Source of the DNA: Treponema sp.
GTDB lineage: Bacteria > Spirochaetota > Spirochaetia > Treponematales > Treponemataceae
DNA: 56,926 nucleotides
NCBI GenBank assembly: GCA_017629095.1
Contig: JAGBXW010000022.1
Coordinates: 1-56,926 of the forward strand
Direction of reading: 5' to 3'
Below the pieces are notes generated by a model. The model had not been told where the DNA came from. It saw only the letters and a program-made list of their open reading frames with translations, and made no database searches. Both the position numbers and the translations under genes were made by a program. Below are positions 47,528-55,910 of this stretch, piece after piece (positions within the stretch are counted from its first letter, which is position 1; each line of letters starts with the position of its first letter).

Positions 47528-48271
47528 ATGGAACGATTTATTAATGATGACATTAAAGTAAGTGAACATAGAACTGCGGAAACTATTTCTGAGGACGAGT
47601 TCAAGCAGAAGCTGTGTGATGCAGTTTTGAGCCATTGCGGCCAGGATGACTATGATGAAATGATGGAATATGCAATGGATGAGCCCGATGAGAACGATCC
47701 TCTGCCCTGGGGCCATGCTGTTAGCTTTCTGCTGAATTGCAGTTATCGCATTATGGATGAGAAAGACATTAATGTCAACCATGAAAATATTACGATTGAT
47801 TGGAGTGATTGGTACGCTATGCTGTCCGGCACGACAGAGCCTGCAAAGTATCTCGGCGTACACACTATCAGTGGTCTCACTTTTTGCGGCGTACTGACCG
47901 GCGGAGATTGGGAAAGCTCTGTTTTTGTCATTCTTTATTGGGATGGTGAGGACATCCGCGTCTATATTCCCAAGAGAGGCAACACTGTTAACATGGATGC
48001 CATGACCGCGTTCGGCTCTGAGGGTGACGAATTTGAAAACTGGGGCTGGGATACTAGTGAAAGACTTTCTGTGCCTGGCAAGGAAGCCATCGCTAATTAT
48101 AGAGCTCTGGGTCTTTGCGGCGATGACATCATCGATGAAGATGATTTCTTCTGGAGCGACCTTTACATCCGCAAGTATGGCTACTCTCTTAATGAGAATG
48201 GCTATGTGGATGTTCCCATGAACTGGGAAGCAATGATGAATGAAATTCACGAATGTTTTACTATTATTTAA
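47528..48271 (+). CDS. Acidic hypothetical protein, 247 residues
   Basis: ATG 47528 after GAAAGGAAAATCTT. Helical N-terminal third, then beta-rich (GVHTISGLTFCGVLTGGDWESSVFVILY-type core, quoted in parts). No TAG. Not recognised. Confidence 0.75.
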   Translation: MERFINDDIKVSEHRTAETISEDEFKQKLCDAVLSHCGQDDYDEMMEYAMDEPDENDPLPWGHAVSFLLNCSYRIMDEKDINVNHENITIDWSDWYAMLSGTTEPAKYLGVHTISGLTFCGVLTGGDWESSVFVILYWDGEDIRVYIPKRGNTVNMDAMTAFGSEGDEFENWGWDTSERLSVPGKEAIANYRALGLCGDDIIDEDDFFWSDLYIRKYGYSLNENGYVDVPMNWEAMMNEIHECFTII

Positions 48272-48283
48272 GGGGGAAATAAA

Positions 48284-48793
48284 ATGTTACTTCTGATTAT
48301 TCCTGTACTCGCTTTTGTGATTGTGTTTGGGTTTGCTATCTGGGATGGAGAGCCCGCTCTTGGTTTCCCGGTCGCTCTACTCGCCGGCCTTCTGGCACTG
48401 ATGATTACCCTTCTCGTTGGTATGGGCTTCCAGGGCGCACCTACTGAGGTAGCATATAGCGAAACTTGTGAAATCCATGCCCTGGTTGACAACGCTCGTT
48501 TTAGCGGCAGAGTTGCTGGCAATGTCTATCTGGTTCAGAGCCGTTACGACGAGAATCTAAAGTATTCTTATATGTACATGGTTGAAGATAAGGGCTATGC
48601 CTTTAATGAAGTTAACGCAAGTCGATGCTATCTGAACTTCATTGACGGTAAGCCCCGTCTGGTGAAGAATACTCTCAGATTCCAGAATAAAACTCTGGAA
48701 TGGCTCATCGGCTATTGCGGTGGACCTGAATACATCTTCTATCTGCCCAACGACGCCGAAGTAATTGATGACTTTGTCATCGACTTTGAATAA
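48284..48793 (+). CDS. Membrane protein, paralogue 1
   Basis: 169 residues with two N-terminal helices and an extracytoplasmic-type beta domain. Shares ALVDNARFS, KYSYMY, GYAF(N/D)EVNA and DDFVIDFE/DSFVIDFE with 49975. Could act in superinfection exclusion at the membrane (inference). Confidence 0.75.
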   Translation: MLLLIIPVLAFVIVFGFAIWDGEPALGFPVALLAGLLALMITLLVGMGFQGAPTEVAYSETCEIHALVDNARFSGRVAGNVYLVQSRYDENLKYSYMYMVEDKGYAFNEVNASRCYLNFIDGKPRLVKNTLRFQNKTLEWLIGYCGGPEYIFYLPNDAEVIDDFVIDFE

Positions 48794-48800
48794 CTACAAA

Positions 48801-48857
48801 ACCTCTATGCTAAACGCATAGAGGTTTTTTGATTTTTTATAAAAAATATGTTATAAT
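48801..48857 (+). promoter_or_regulatory. Type T terminator-promoter
   Basis: ACCTCTATGC/GCATAGAGGT stem, TTTTTTGATTTTTT; TTGATT 48829, TATAAT 48852-48857, spacer 17. Confidence 0.85.
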
Positions 48858-48891
48858 ATTTATAGAAAGTAAGAGAAAAGAAAAGATACAT

Positions 48892-49164
48892 ATGAAATAT
48901 TTTAAAGCAACTGCAAGGACTCCTTATTGCGGCGAGGAGCTCACTAATTTCTATGTGGCTGAATCTGAAGAGCAGCTATTCGAGTCTGATGAATTATATT
49001 ACCTGATTGAAGACTGTGTGGCTAAATGGTTCGATGCCGATAAGTACAATACCTATGGTTTTGAATCTCCCGCAGATTATGAGGAATATTACTTCTCTGG
49101 CTCTAGCGTGGAAGTGTGTGAGATTACTAAGGAAGAATGCAATGAGGCCATTACGAAAGGATGA
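48892..49164 (+). CDS. Acidic hypothetical protein, 90 residues
   Basis: ATG 48892 after AGAAAAGATACAT. Very acidic, Tyr-rich. Not recognised. Confidence 0.7.
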   Translation: MKYFKATARTPYCGEELTNFYVAESEEQLFESDELYYLIEDCVAKWFDADKYNTYGFESPADYEEYYFSGSSVEVCEITKEECNEAITKG

Positions 49165-49170
49165 TAAACT

Positions 49171-49311
49171 ATGAAAAATGGATTTGTTAAGATTGTCGCT
49201 TGTGCTGGCATTGGCACTGCGATTACCGTTCTGTGTCTTACTGACCCTTTTATTGGTGTTATGGCACTAATTTGTGGTGGTCTCATTATGTGGGGCATTT
49301 CTTCCACTTAA
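49171..49311 (+). CDS. Small membrane protein, 46 residues
   Basis: MKNGFVKIVACAGIGTAITV..., AAAGGATGATAAACT upstream. Two helices. Confidence 0.65.
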   Translation: MKNGFVKIVACAGIGTAITVLCLTDPFIGVMALICGGLIMWGISST

Positions 49312-49322
49312 GGGGTAGAACT

Positions 49323-49616
49323 ATGCCATATCAAAAAACTGCAAAAGATAAGGCTTGGGACAAAGAGCGCCAGAAGCTCAAGTCTGAAATTAACGGCTTG
49401 ACCGTTAAATGCGGCCAGAAGGAACATACAATTCAGTGTCAGACTGGCGAAATTGCCATTCTAAAAAATAAAATTGAAAAGCTGGAACAGGCTATCTCCT
49501 ATCTAACTGAAGGAAAAGCAACTCCTGAAGAAATCCTGAAGAAACTGGATAAGAATGCGGAGCTGGCTGATATGATGCAATTCTTGGCGAGAGGTATTCA
49601 AGGGATGCTTTATTGA
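49323..49616 (+). CDS. Coiled-coil protein, 97 residues
   Basis: ATG 49323 after AAGGGGTAGAACT. Basic coiled coil (EINGLTVKCGQ...ILKNKIEKLEQAISYL). Not recognised. Confidence 0.7.
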   Translation: MPYQKTAKDKAWDKERQKLKSEINGLTVKCGQKEHTIQCQTGEIAILKNKIEKLEQAISYLTEGKATPEEILKKLDKNAELADMMQFLARGIQGMLY

Positions 49617-49674
49617 TAGTGCGTGGTATAGTATTATATTTTTCTAAAACTAAAAGAAAGGAAATGATAAAGTA

Positions 49675-49962
49675 ATGTCTGTAAAAGTTGAAATGAGACC
49701 TGTTATTGATATTTGGTCTTTGAGTGATGCCCTGGAAGCTAAGTATCACTGGGGATTGGAGGCTCATACCGTTTGTCAAATAATGTTTGGTGATGCATAT
49801 TACAACGATAGTTTTAAGAGCTATTGGTTTGCAGAGGATGATCTGTATAGGGGATACTCTTGGCAGAATGAAACTAGAATTACGCGGGAAAATCTTATTA
49901 AGAGCTTCTTGCGTGATTTGCTCCCTAGTCACGAAAAAGTTCTCGTTGATGTAAGTTGGTAA
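49675..49962 (+). CDS. Hypothetical protein, 95 residues
   Basis: GAAAGGAAATGATAAAGTA upstream. A weak promoter-like TATAGTATTATAT lies near 49629. Alpha/beta; not recognised. Confidence 0.7.
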   Translation: MSVKVEMRPVIDIWSLSDALEAKYHWGLEAHTVCQIMFGDAYYNDSFKSYWFAEDDLYRGYSWQNETRITRENLIKSFLRDLLPSHEKVLVDVSW

Positions 49963-49974
49963 GGAGGAAATGAA

Positions 49975-50493
49975 ATGATTTGGTTAATTGTTCCTATTGT
50001 ATTTGTTGGAGCTTGGATTTGGGTCGGCATCCAAGAGGAAGATATCTTTGGAGGCTTTCTTGCTGGATTAGCAGCAGCAATCCTTGCGGGGCTTCTTTGT
50101 TTCGGCACTTGTGCTGTGATTGAATGTGCTTCAGATATAGAATATGAAGTCGCTGAATCTAAAGAAATTTCTGCTCTTGTAGATAATGCACGATTCTCCC
50201 ATAGTGTTTCTGGTTCTGTATTTTTGATTCAGACTCGTACTGATTCTACCCTCAAATATAGCTATATGTATTATGAGAATGGTCGTGGCTATGCTTTTGA
50301 TGAAGTAAATGCTAAATCTTGTTATATTAACTACACTGATGGTACGCCTCGACTAGACATCTATCATCCTTATTTTACCAATGAATTTGTTAGACGCTTG
50401 CTGGGATGCCCCGCTTTTCCCGGATATGATTATGTTTTTTACCTGCCGCAGGATGCAGAAGTAATTGACAGTTTTGTAATTGATTTTGAATAA
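49975..50493 (+). CDS. Membrane protein, paralogue 2
   Basis: 172 residues, AAGGAGG upstream. Two helices (IVPIVFVGAWIWVGI, LAAAILAGLLCFGTCAVIE) then the same domain as 48284; more AT-rich codons, so not a recent copy. Confidence 0.75.
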   Translation: MIWLIVPIVFVGAWIWVGIQEEDIFGGFLAGLAAAILAGLLCFGTCAVIECASDIEYEVAESKEISALVDNARFSHSVSGSVFLIQTRTDSTLKYSYMYYENGRGYAFDEVNAKSCYINYTDGTPRLDIYHPYFTNEFVRRLLGCPAFPGYDYVFYLPQDAEVIDSFVIDFE

Positions 50494-50499
50494 TATAAA

Positions 50500-50557
50500 A
50501 ACCTCTATGCTAAACACATAGAGGTTTTTTGATTTTTTATAAAAAATATGTTATAAT
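50500..50557 (+). promoter_or_regulatory. Type T terminator-promoter
   Basis: ACCTCTATG/CATAGAGGT stem, TTTTTTGATT; TTGATT 50529, TATAAT 50552-50557. Near copy of 48801. Confidence 0.85.
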
Positions 50558-50590
50558 ATATATACAAGGTAAGGAAAGGAAATGATAAAT

Positions 50591-50857
50591 ATGAAAAATC
50601 CTACGAAGCATATTGTCTTTTATTTTGCTTATGATGGTTATAAAGAGCGTCCCAGCGATTTCTATGTCGTTGACACTGAGGCAGATGCTCAAGAGCTGAT
50701 TCTGTCTTTGGCCCAGGAGGCTCAATATGACGATTATCTAGATGTTCTTTGCGGTAACGAAGAAATGTCCGTGGAAGAGATTATGGACGAAATCGGTTAT
50801 CTGAGCGGCTATGCAGAATATTATCACTACAAGGAGGCGAATTACTATGGTGGCTAA
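50591..50857 (+). CDS. Acidic hypothetical protein, 88 residues
   Basis: ATG 50591 after GAAAGGAAATGATAAAT. Acidic, Tyr-rich, related in style to 48892. Overlaps the next start. Confidence 0.7.
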   Translation: MKNPTKHIVFYFAYDGYKERPSDFYVVDTEADAQELILSLAQEAQYDDYLDVLCGNEEMSVEEIMDEIGYLSGYAEYYHYKEANYYGG

Positions 50858-51563
50858 ATCTTTTCAGTCTATGACGCAAATGTGCGAGCCCTTTGTTGAA
50901 AATGGCAGAATGTATGTGAATGTTAAAAATGAAAAGACTGGAACCATCCGTAAGGTTCGCTGGTATACCGACACTGAATATGCTAAGATGTACGGCGAGA
51001 AGGTGAATGATGATCCCCTTGCCCACATCAAGCAGCAGCGAGTTTTAGGTTTCCAGAATGGCTACGTGACCATCTTCAAGGGTGATACTTATGCTAATTT
51101 GGAGTGGCTCCAGAAGTCCATTGCGAGATACTGTAAGTGGTGGGGCTGGTACATTGTGTCCACCGAGACTGTCCCCTTTGACCTGCCTTGCGGCCTTGAG
51201 CCTGTCAAGCTGCAATGGGAGCTTGTTGGCAAGGAAGATGGTCAGCTGAAGCCAGATCATGAAGTCAAGGCTGCTGTTGAGTCTATCCTGTATGACAAAG
51301 GCAATTCTACTTTCCAGGGTGCGGTTGGCGAAAAACTCACTCTCGAATTAGAGGTTATCTCTGCGCATAAAAGAGATAGCTATTACGGCGAACAGACTGT
51401 TCATTATATGGTTGACCCCTCTGGTAACCAGTACCTGTGGGCGACTGCAGCCAAGAGCTGGTCTGTTGGTGACAAGTATCATATTAAGGGCACTGTGAAG
51501 GAACATAAGATTATTCGCAATGTCGAAACTACGATTCTAACCAGATGTACTCTGGTTAAATAA
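50847..51563 (+). CDS. OB-fold nucleic-acid-binding protein
   Basis: 238 residues from ATG 50847 (AAGGAGG). C-terminal 80 residues (GEKLTLELEVISAHKRDS, then GNQYLWATAAKSWSVGDKYHIKG-type strands and VKEHKIIRNVETTILTRC) follow an OB-fold pattern seen in phage DNA-metabolism proteins. The N-terminal half has a Lys/Trp-rich region (ARYCKWWGWYIV). Single-strand DNA or RNA binding is likely. Confidence 0.65.
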   Translation: MVAKSFQSMTQMCEPFVENGRMYVNVKNEKTGTIRKVRWYTDTEYAKMYGEKVNDDPLAHIKQQRVLGFQNGYVTIFKGDTYANLEWLQKSIARYCKWWGWYIVSTETVPFDLPCGLEPVKLQWELVGKEDGQLKPDHEVKAAVESILYDKGNSTFQGAVGEKLTLELEVISAHKRDSYYGEQTVHYMVDPSGNQYLWATAAKSWSVGDKYHIKGTVKEHKIIRNVETTILTRCTLVK

Positions 51564-51585
51564 TAAAAAAGAGGAGAATTTGTAC

Positions 51586-51966
51586 ATGAAGAAGTTTTTT
51601 GCTATTTTGCTGGTTGTTGCATGTCTGGTTGGCTGCTTGACCGGCTGTACCGAGGCTGGGAATGTTAATTACAATTTGTCCCAGGCCGCTGATAACTTTG
51701 AGGTTGCTCGAAGAATTACGGTTTATAACGCACGAACCGACATGATTATCATGGAAATGGAAGGCTTGATGTCCATCTCCAACAATGGTGCAAGCGAACT
51801 GGTTGTGACTTGCCGAACCGGCAAGAACGAGTATAGGAAAAACTATGTATACCTGAATGAATATGTTATCTATGTGGTTGAGGACATTACTGGTACCGTA
51901 ACTGATCCTTATCACTACAAGATTCATTTCTACACCGCACTTCCCGACATCGATATCAACAAGTAA
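51586..51966 (+). CDS. Phage beta-sandwich lipoprotein
   Basis: 126 residues. Signal with lipobox LTGC (Cys near residue 21) then a beta-rich domain. The AADNFEVARRITVYNARTD and EGLMSISNN segments match phage beta-sandwich lipoproteins linked to superinfection exclusion (family recalled, not searched). Surface-anchored at the cell membrane. Confidence 0.75.
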   Translation: MKKFFAILLVVACLVGCLTGCTEAGNVNYNLSQAADNFEVARRITVYNARTDMIIMEMEGLMSISNNGASELVVTCRTGKNEYRKNYVYLNEYVIYVVEDITGTVTDPYHYKIHFYTALPDIDINK

Positions 51967-51973
51967 ACACAGG

Positions 51974-52031
51974 AGCCTCTTTGTGAAAGCAAAGAGGCTT
52001 CTTTGATTTTTATAAAAAAATATGATATAAT
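51974..52031 (+). promoter_or_regulatory. Type T terminator-promoter
   Basis: AGCCTCTTTG/CAAAGAGGCT stem, TTGATT 52003, TATAAT 52026-52031, spacer 17. Confidence 0.85.
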
Positions 52032-52062
52032 ATATATACAAGATGAAATTGGAGGATATGTA

Positions 52063-52755
52063 ATGAAAAAGTTTATTGGCGTTCTGCTTGCTTTGTCTAT
52101 GATCCTGGCACTGTGTGCCTGCGGCAGTCCCTATCCTAGCGGCGGTACCTATGTTGCTACCCAGTCTACTGATTCTGGCTCTGAACCTGTGAAGATTTCC
52201 TTCATGTCTGAGTTTTATGACAATCACGGAAACCAGTGGCTTGCGGTTGAGGGCACTTCCTTTGATATTGAACCTAACAAGGTCAAAGAGTATGCTTACG
52301 ACAGTGAAGGTTACTGGATCTCTCAGTGGACTACTTCTTCTGTGATGTCCATTACTGTCGATGGCAAGCATATTGAATCCTGCGGTTCCACTGTACTGTT
52401 CTATGATACTCGTTTGGAAAAGCTGAATCTGGAACTGCCCGAGGAAATTACTCTGTCTCAGGGCGATCAAGCGACCATCCACTCCCCTTATGACGGTTAT
52501 AGCTATTCTAACGATAATTGGGGTCTGCGTTATTGGTTCTGGGAAACTGAAGAGCAGGCTAATACGAAGCCTGCGGCGCGTATTGTGATTATTCAGTCCC
52601 AGGAGGGTGATCCCATCTGTATGTTCGCCGGCGACAGCGTATACTGGTCCGTATCCCGCAGCCTGCCTAAGACTACTGAGTTGGTAATTGACGGCAAGAT
52701 TGTGTACGTGCATCGAGCAAACTTCTCCATCGTGGATACTGCTGTTTTTGAATAA
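52063..52755 (+). CDS. Lipoprotein, DUF5052-like
   Basis: 230 residues. Signal peptide with lipobox LCAC; then YDNHGNQWLAVEGTSFDI, SSVMSITVDGKHIESCGST and LVIDGKIVYVHRANFSIVD, recalled as features of a Firmicute phage lipoprotein family (DUF5052). Probably exported and membrane-anchored, blocking secondary infection (inference). Confidence 0.7.
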   Translation: MKKFIGVLLALSMILALCACGSPYPSGGTYVATQSTDSGSEPVKISFMSEFYDNHGNQWLAVEGTSFDIEPNKVKEYAYDSEGYWISQWTTSSVMSITVDGKHIESCGSTVLFYDTRLEKLNLELPEEITLSQGDQATIHSPYDGYSYSNDNWGLRYWFWETEEQANTKPAARIVIIQSQEGDPICMFAGDSVYWSVSRSLPKTTELVIDGKIVYVHRANFSIVDTAVFE

Positions 52756-52758
52756 ATA

Positions 52759-52818
52759 AAGGCCCCTTTGTTTAGCGCAAAGGGGCCTTTTGATTTTTTA
52801 TAAAAAATATGATATAAT
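52759..52818 (+). promoter_or_regulatory. Type T terminator-promoter
   Basis: AAGGCCCCTTTG/CAAAGGGGCCTT stem, TTGATT 52790, TATAAT 52813-52818, spacer 17. Confidence 0.85.
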
Positions 52819-52894
52819 ATATATGTAAGATACGGAAAGAAAATTGTAGCATTGGCTACAATACAAATTTTATAATGACTGGAGGAGCATATAT

Positions 52895-53188
52895 ATGTTT
52901 GATGCCAAAACCGCTAGAGCCAAGTCGCTGGATGCACGCAATGCTGCAAAGCGAGCAGAAGAGGCCCTGATCGCAGAGCAATGGAAGGTCTGGGGCCCCG
53001 AAATCGAAAAAGCGATCGAGTCGGCCTGCGAACAGGGCGCTAATGAAACTGAGATTCGGAGAACTGTGCATGCTAACGACATGAAAGCTCTTGAACCCAT
53101 GATTAACAAGCATCTCGTAGCTGAAGGATATCGTACCGAGTTCAAATGGGTCGGTCCTCATATCTACAATCTGAACATTTATTGGTAA
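52895..53188 (+). CDS. Helical hypothetical protein, 97 residues
   Basis: GGAGGAGCATATAT upstream. Ala/Glu helices then FKWVGPHIYNLNIYW. Not recognised. Confidence 0.75.
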   Translation: MFDAKTARAKSLDARNAAKRAEEALIAEQWKVWGPEIEKAIESACEQGANETEIRRTVHANDMKALEPMINKHLVAEGYRTEFKWVGPHIYNLNIYW

Positions 53189-53220
53189 GTTAGACCCCTA
53201 TCTCTAAATGAAATAAATTA

Positions 53221-53277
53221 GAAGCCTCCTAGTCACTAGGAGGCTTCTTTGATTTTTATAAAAAAATATGATATAAT
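53221..53277 (+). promoter_or_regulatory. Type T terminator-promoter
   Basis: GAAGCCTCCTAG/CTAGGAGGCTTC stem, TTGATT 53249, TATAAT 53272-53277. Confidence 0.85.
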
Positions 53278-53326
53278 ATTTATAGAAAGTAAGAGATATG
53301 AAAAATTCAGAAAGGAATTGATATAC

Positions 53327-53683
53327 ATGGGTAAAAAGCCTTCCGGAAAAAAGCCCTCTGGCAAGAAAAAGAAGATCAAGTATTGTTTTGATAATTTCAA
53401 AATTGCTCGTGCAGAATGCCGTGCAAAGGCCCTCACCAACGGAGTATATGGTTGGCCTCTCTGCTGGGAGCCTGCGGTCGGTTATTACTGTCCCGACAGG
53501 GATACTGGTCTGCGCGAGGGAGTAAGAATCGCAATTGTTGAAAAGTCTGGCGAATTTACTCATGTCTATAAGGAAGACGCAGAGTTCCATCGCATCACTA
53601 GATATACCAATCCTCTGAGCTGGGAGCATTATGTTAAAAGATTTCCCGCACCTCAGTGGAAAAAAGGTAGAGTAAGAGAATAA
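53327..53683 (+). CDS. Basic hypothetical protein, 118 residues
   Basis: ATG 53327 after GAAAGGAATTGATATAC. Lys-rich tail at the N-terminus (KKPSGKKPSGKKKKIK), then an aromatic domain. Nucleic-acid contact likely. Confidence 0.75.
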   Translation: MGKKPSGKKPSGKKKKIKYCFDNFKIARAECRAKALTNGVYGWPLCWEPAVGYYCPDRDTGLREGVRIAIVEKSGEFTHVYKEDAEFHRITRYTNPLSWEHYVKRFPAPQWKKGRVRE

Positions 53684-53703
53684 GACGAAAGGAACTAATA
53701 AAT

Positions 53704-53820
53704 ATGATTTATTATTGGAGCCCCATTCATGGTTACGGGGAAAAATTCAAGCGCGAGGCTGAGCTTGTTCATGAACGTGAACAGGAAAGCGAACATCAAG
53801 GAAATAAAGATCTTCTTTGA
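53704..53820 (+). CDS. 38-residue protein ending in promoter
   Basis: MIYYWSPIHGYGEKFKREAE..., GAAAGGAACTAATAAAT upstream. TGA lies in the -35 TTGATT of 53817. There is no hairpin at this junction. Confidence 0.6.
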   Translation: MIYYWSPIHGYGEKFKREAELVHEREQESEHQGNKDLL

Positions 53821-53845
53821 TTTTTTATAAAAAATATGATATAAT
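53817..53845 (+). promoter_or_regulatory. Type T-like promoter in gene end
   Basis: TTGATT 53817, 17 bp, TATAAT 53840-53845. Confidence 0.8.
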
Positions 53846-53878
53846 ATATATACAAGATAAGGAAAGGAATTGATAAAT

Positions 53879-54262
53879 ATGTTTTTTATTTCTAAAATTC
53901 GCCATAATCGTGAGATTGATACTCTGAACCAGGCTCATGCCGTGGAGCTGCAGAAAACAAGAGAGGATCATCTGGAGCGGTGGTCTGATGAATATCATAA
54001 GCGTACGAATGAAGAGTTTGCCCATAACAACACCAAGACACGGCTCATGATGACCGAGAACTTCTGTGCTACTATGCGATCTGAGGCTCTCAACGCCAAG
54101 CGAGAAAATGCAATTCTGCGTCAGATCCTTGAGGATCTGACCGGTAAGCCTGTCGATGAGCTGATCGAAAAGCACAAGCGAGCCACTCGCATTCTGGAGT
54201 ATGGTGTTGAACTTCCTGACCTCCCTAAGCAGCCCGCTGAAGACGAAAAGGTGGAAGAGTAA
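53879..54262 (+). CDS. Coiled-coil protein, 127 residues
   Basis: ATG 53879. Long charged helix (DTLNQAHAVELQKTREDHLE). Stop overlaps next start (TAATG). Confidence 0.7.
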   Translation: MFFISKIRHNREIDTLNQAHAVELQKTREDHLERWSDEYHKRTNEEFAHNNTKTRLMMTENFCATMRSEALNAKRENAILRQILEDLTGKPVDELIEKHKRATRILEYGVELPDLPKQPAEDEKVEE

Positions 54263-54423
54263 TGGAAATATTCTTCTACTTAATGCGTACTGTGTTGGCA
54301 ATATTCGTCTTCGGTTTTATCATGAGTAAAATTGAAGATGAGGTTATCCGCACAGTTTGTTTGCTCTTGGGTGGACCCCTCTTATTTGGCGCAGGAATTA
54401 TCTGGGTATTGGCCATACTATAA
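54262..54423 (+). CDS. Small membrane protein, 53 residues
   Basis: MEIFFYLMRTVLAIFVFGFI..., coupled to 53879. Two helices. Confidence 0.7.
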   Translation: MEIFFYLMRTVLAIFVFGFIMSKIEDEVIRTVCLLLGGPLLFGAGIIWVLAIL

Positions 54424-54444
54424 TTATTTATTAAGGAGGCTGCC

Positions 54445-54639
54445 ATGCTTTGTTTTGAATTTTTCGCAATGCGACAACAGGGGATTGAAGATTTTATCGA
54501 TGCATTAGCTGCAACCAGTGACCCAAATGATTATTCTAATCAATGTGCGGCTGCTACGTGCGCGAAGCTCGATCTAGGCTCTTTAACTTCTGAAGAAGTA
54601 AACTATATCGAAAGAGAGGTATCTAAAAGATATCAATGA
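54445..54639 (+). CDS. Hypothetical protein, 64 residues
   Basis: AAGGAGGCTGCC upstream. Helical, Asn/Cys-rich centre. Stop overlaps the next gene start (ATGATGA). Confidence 0.7.
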   Translation: MLCFEFFAMRQQGIEDFIDALAATSDPNDYSNQCAAATCAKLDLGSLTSEEVNYIEREVSKRYQ

Positions 54640-55808
54640 TGAATCGTACAACTATTGAATTTTGGGAACTCGATAGTCTGTTGGACAATTTTGAGACAGA
54701 AGTTGCCATCGGTCGTTACCGCAAAATGGAATATGCGAAGTGGCGTAAACTGACTTCGCCACTCCACTCTGGTGATACTACTGTTGTCCTGGAATGGGAT
54801 CACTATAAAGTAGACATTAATCTAGGTGGAGAGTGGTATCGTTTCGTATTTGGAGATGACAGCTTTGGCGACTTTATGAAGTGTTGGTTCCTAGATGATA
54901 TTGACGATGAAGATTTGTGTCCTTCGTCTATCACAGATACGGCACTTAAGTGCGGTGAAATGCTAGGAAAGTCTAGTACTGCAGTCACCAATGCTCTCGA
55001 AGAGGTTATCCATTTAAATGGAGGTCTTGCCATCAGACCCTCTGCTTATTCCGAGTTTGAGGCTAACAACATTATCAGCAACATGATGACCGTGTCTGCT
55101 GAAACTACTACAAAAAATGAGGAGAATTCTATTATGAAGGGTTTTAATTTTGATTTTGGTCCTGTCAATCCTGCTGTGGTCCGTATGTCTATTTACGGCC
55201 TGGCCGTTAAGAACAAGACTGGCACCTTTGTTTCTTATGACGCCGCCCACGAAGAGATCATGGACGTTGATGTGTTCAACTTCGATGGCGCCAAGTTCCT
55301 GTATAAGATGCCTGTTGCCATCAAGGATGTCGCAATCGGTGACGTTATTGTTCATATGAATGTTCCTATGTTCGTCACCGGCAAGGCTGAGAACGGTAAG
55401 GCTGTTTATGCAGTTGACCCCGTTGCTGGTGAGCGTAAGGAGATTATGCTGACCAAGAGTCCCTTTGGTTTCAACTTTGTTACCAAGGTAATCAACTTCC
55501 TGGGTGACACTCTGTGCGGTGGTGCATCCGCCGAGAACCCCTTTGGCAACCTGGGCATGATGATGCTGCTGTCTGAGGGTGACAATGATGTCAAGGATAT
55601 GCTGCCCCTGATGCTGATGGCCAATGGCGGCGGCATGGATATGTCTAACCCTCTGGTGATGTACGCTCTGCTGAGCGGCGACAGCAAGATGAGTGGTATG
55701 CTGCCCTTCCTGTTTATGACGAATGTCGGTAAGCTTGCGGCGCCCACTCATGAGTGCAAGTGCGGCGGCAACTGCAACTACGGCAGTAACTCTGGCGAGA
55801 ATCAGTAA
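54636..55808 (+). CDS. Two-part protein with internal start
   Basis: 390 residues. First 165 are acidic and unrecognised. At residue 167 a second ATG (55134) is preceded by GAGGAG at 7 nt and begins MKGFNFDFGPVNP, which looks like the N-terminus of a stand-alone protein common in Firmicute phages (recalled). The last part is Met/Gly-rich (NLGMMMLLSEGD, GGGMDMSNPLVM) with a CKCGGNC tail. Full-length fusion and a 224-residue short form are both possible. Confidence 0.7.
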   Translation: MMNRTTIEFWELDSLLDNFETEVAIGRYRKMEYAKWRKLTSPLHSGDTTVVLEWDHYKVDINLGGEWYRFVFGDDSFGDFMKCWFLDDIDDEDLCPSSITDTALKCGEMLGKSSTAVTNALEEVIHLNGGLAIRPSAYSEFEANNIISNMMTVSAETTTKNEENSIMKGFNFDFGPVNPAVVRMSIYGLAVKNKTGTFVSYDAAHEEIMDVDVFNFDGAKFLYKMPVAIKDVAIGDVIVHMNVPMFVTGKAENGKAVYAVDPVAGERKEIMLTKSPFGFNFVTKVINFLGDTLCGGASAENPFGNLGMMMLLSEGDNDVKDMLPLMLMANGGGMDMSNPLVMYALLSGDSKMSGMLPFLFMTNVGKLAAPTHECKCGGNCNYGSNSGENQ

Positions 55809-55816
55809 GCCTTATT

Positions 55817-55877
55817 AAAGGTCTCTTGTCAAGCGCAAGAGACCTTTTTTGATTTTTCTTAAAAAATATTGTATAAT
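55817..55877 (+). promoter_or_regulatory. Type T terminator-promoter
   Basis: AAAGGTCTCTTG/CAAGAGACCTTT stem, TTGATT 55849, TATAAT 55872-55877, spacer 17. Confidence 0.85.
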
Positions 55878-55910
55878 ATTTATATAAGAAATGAAAAAGA
55901 GGTAATTATC

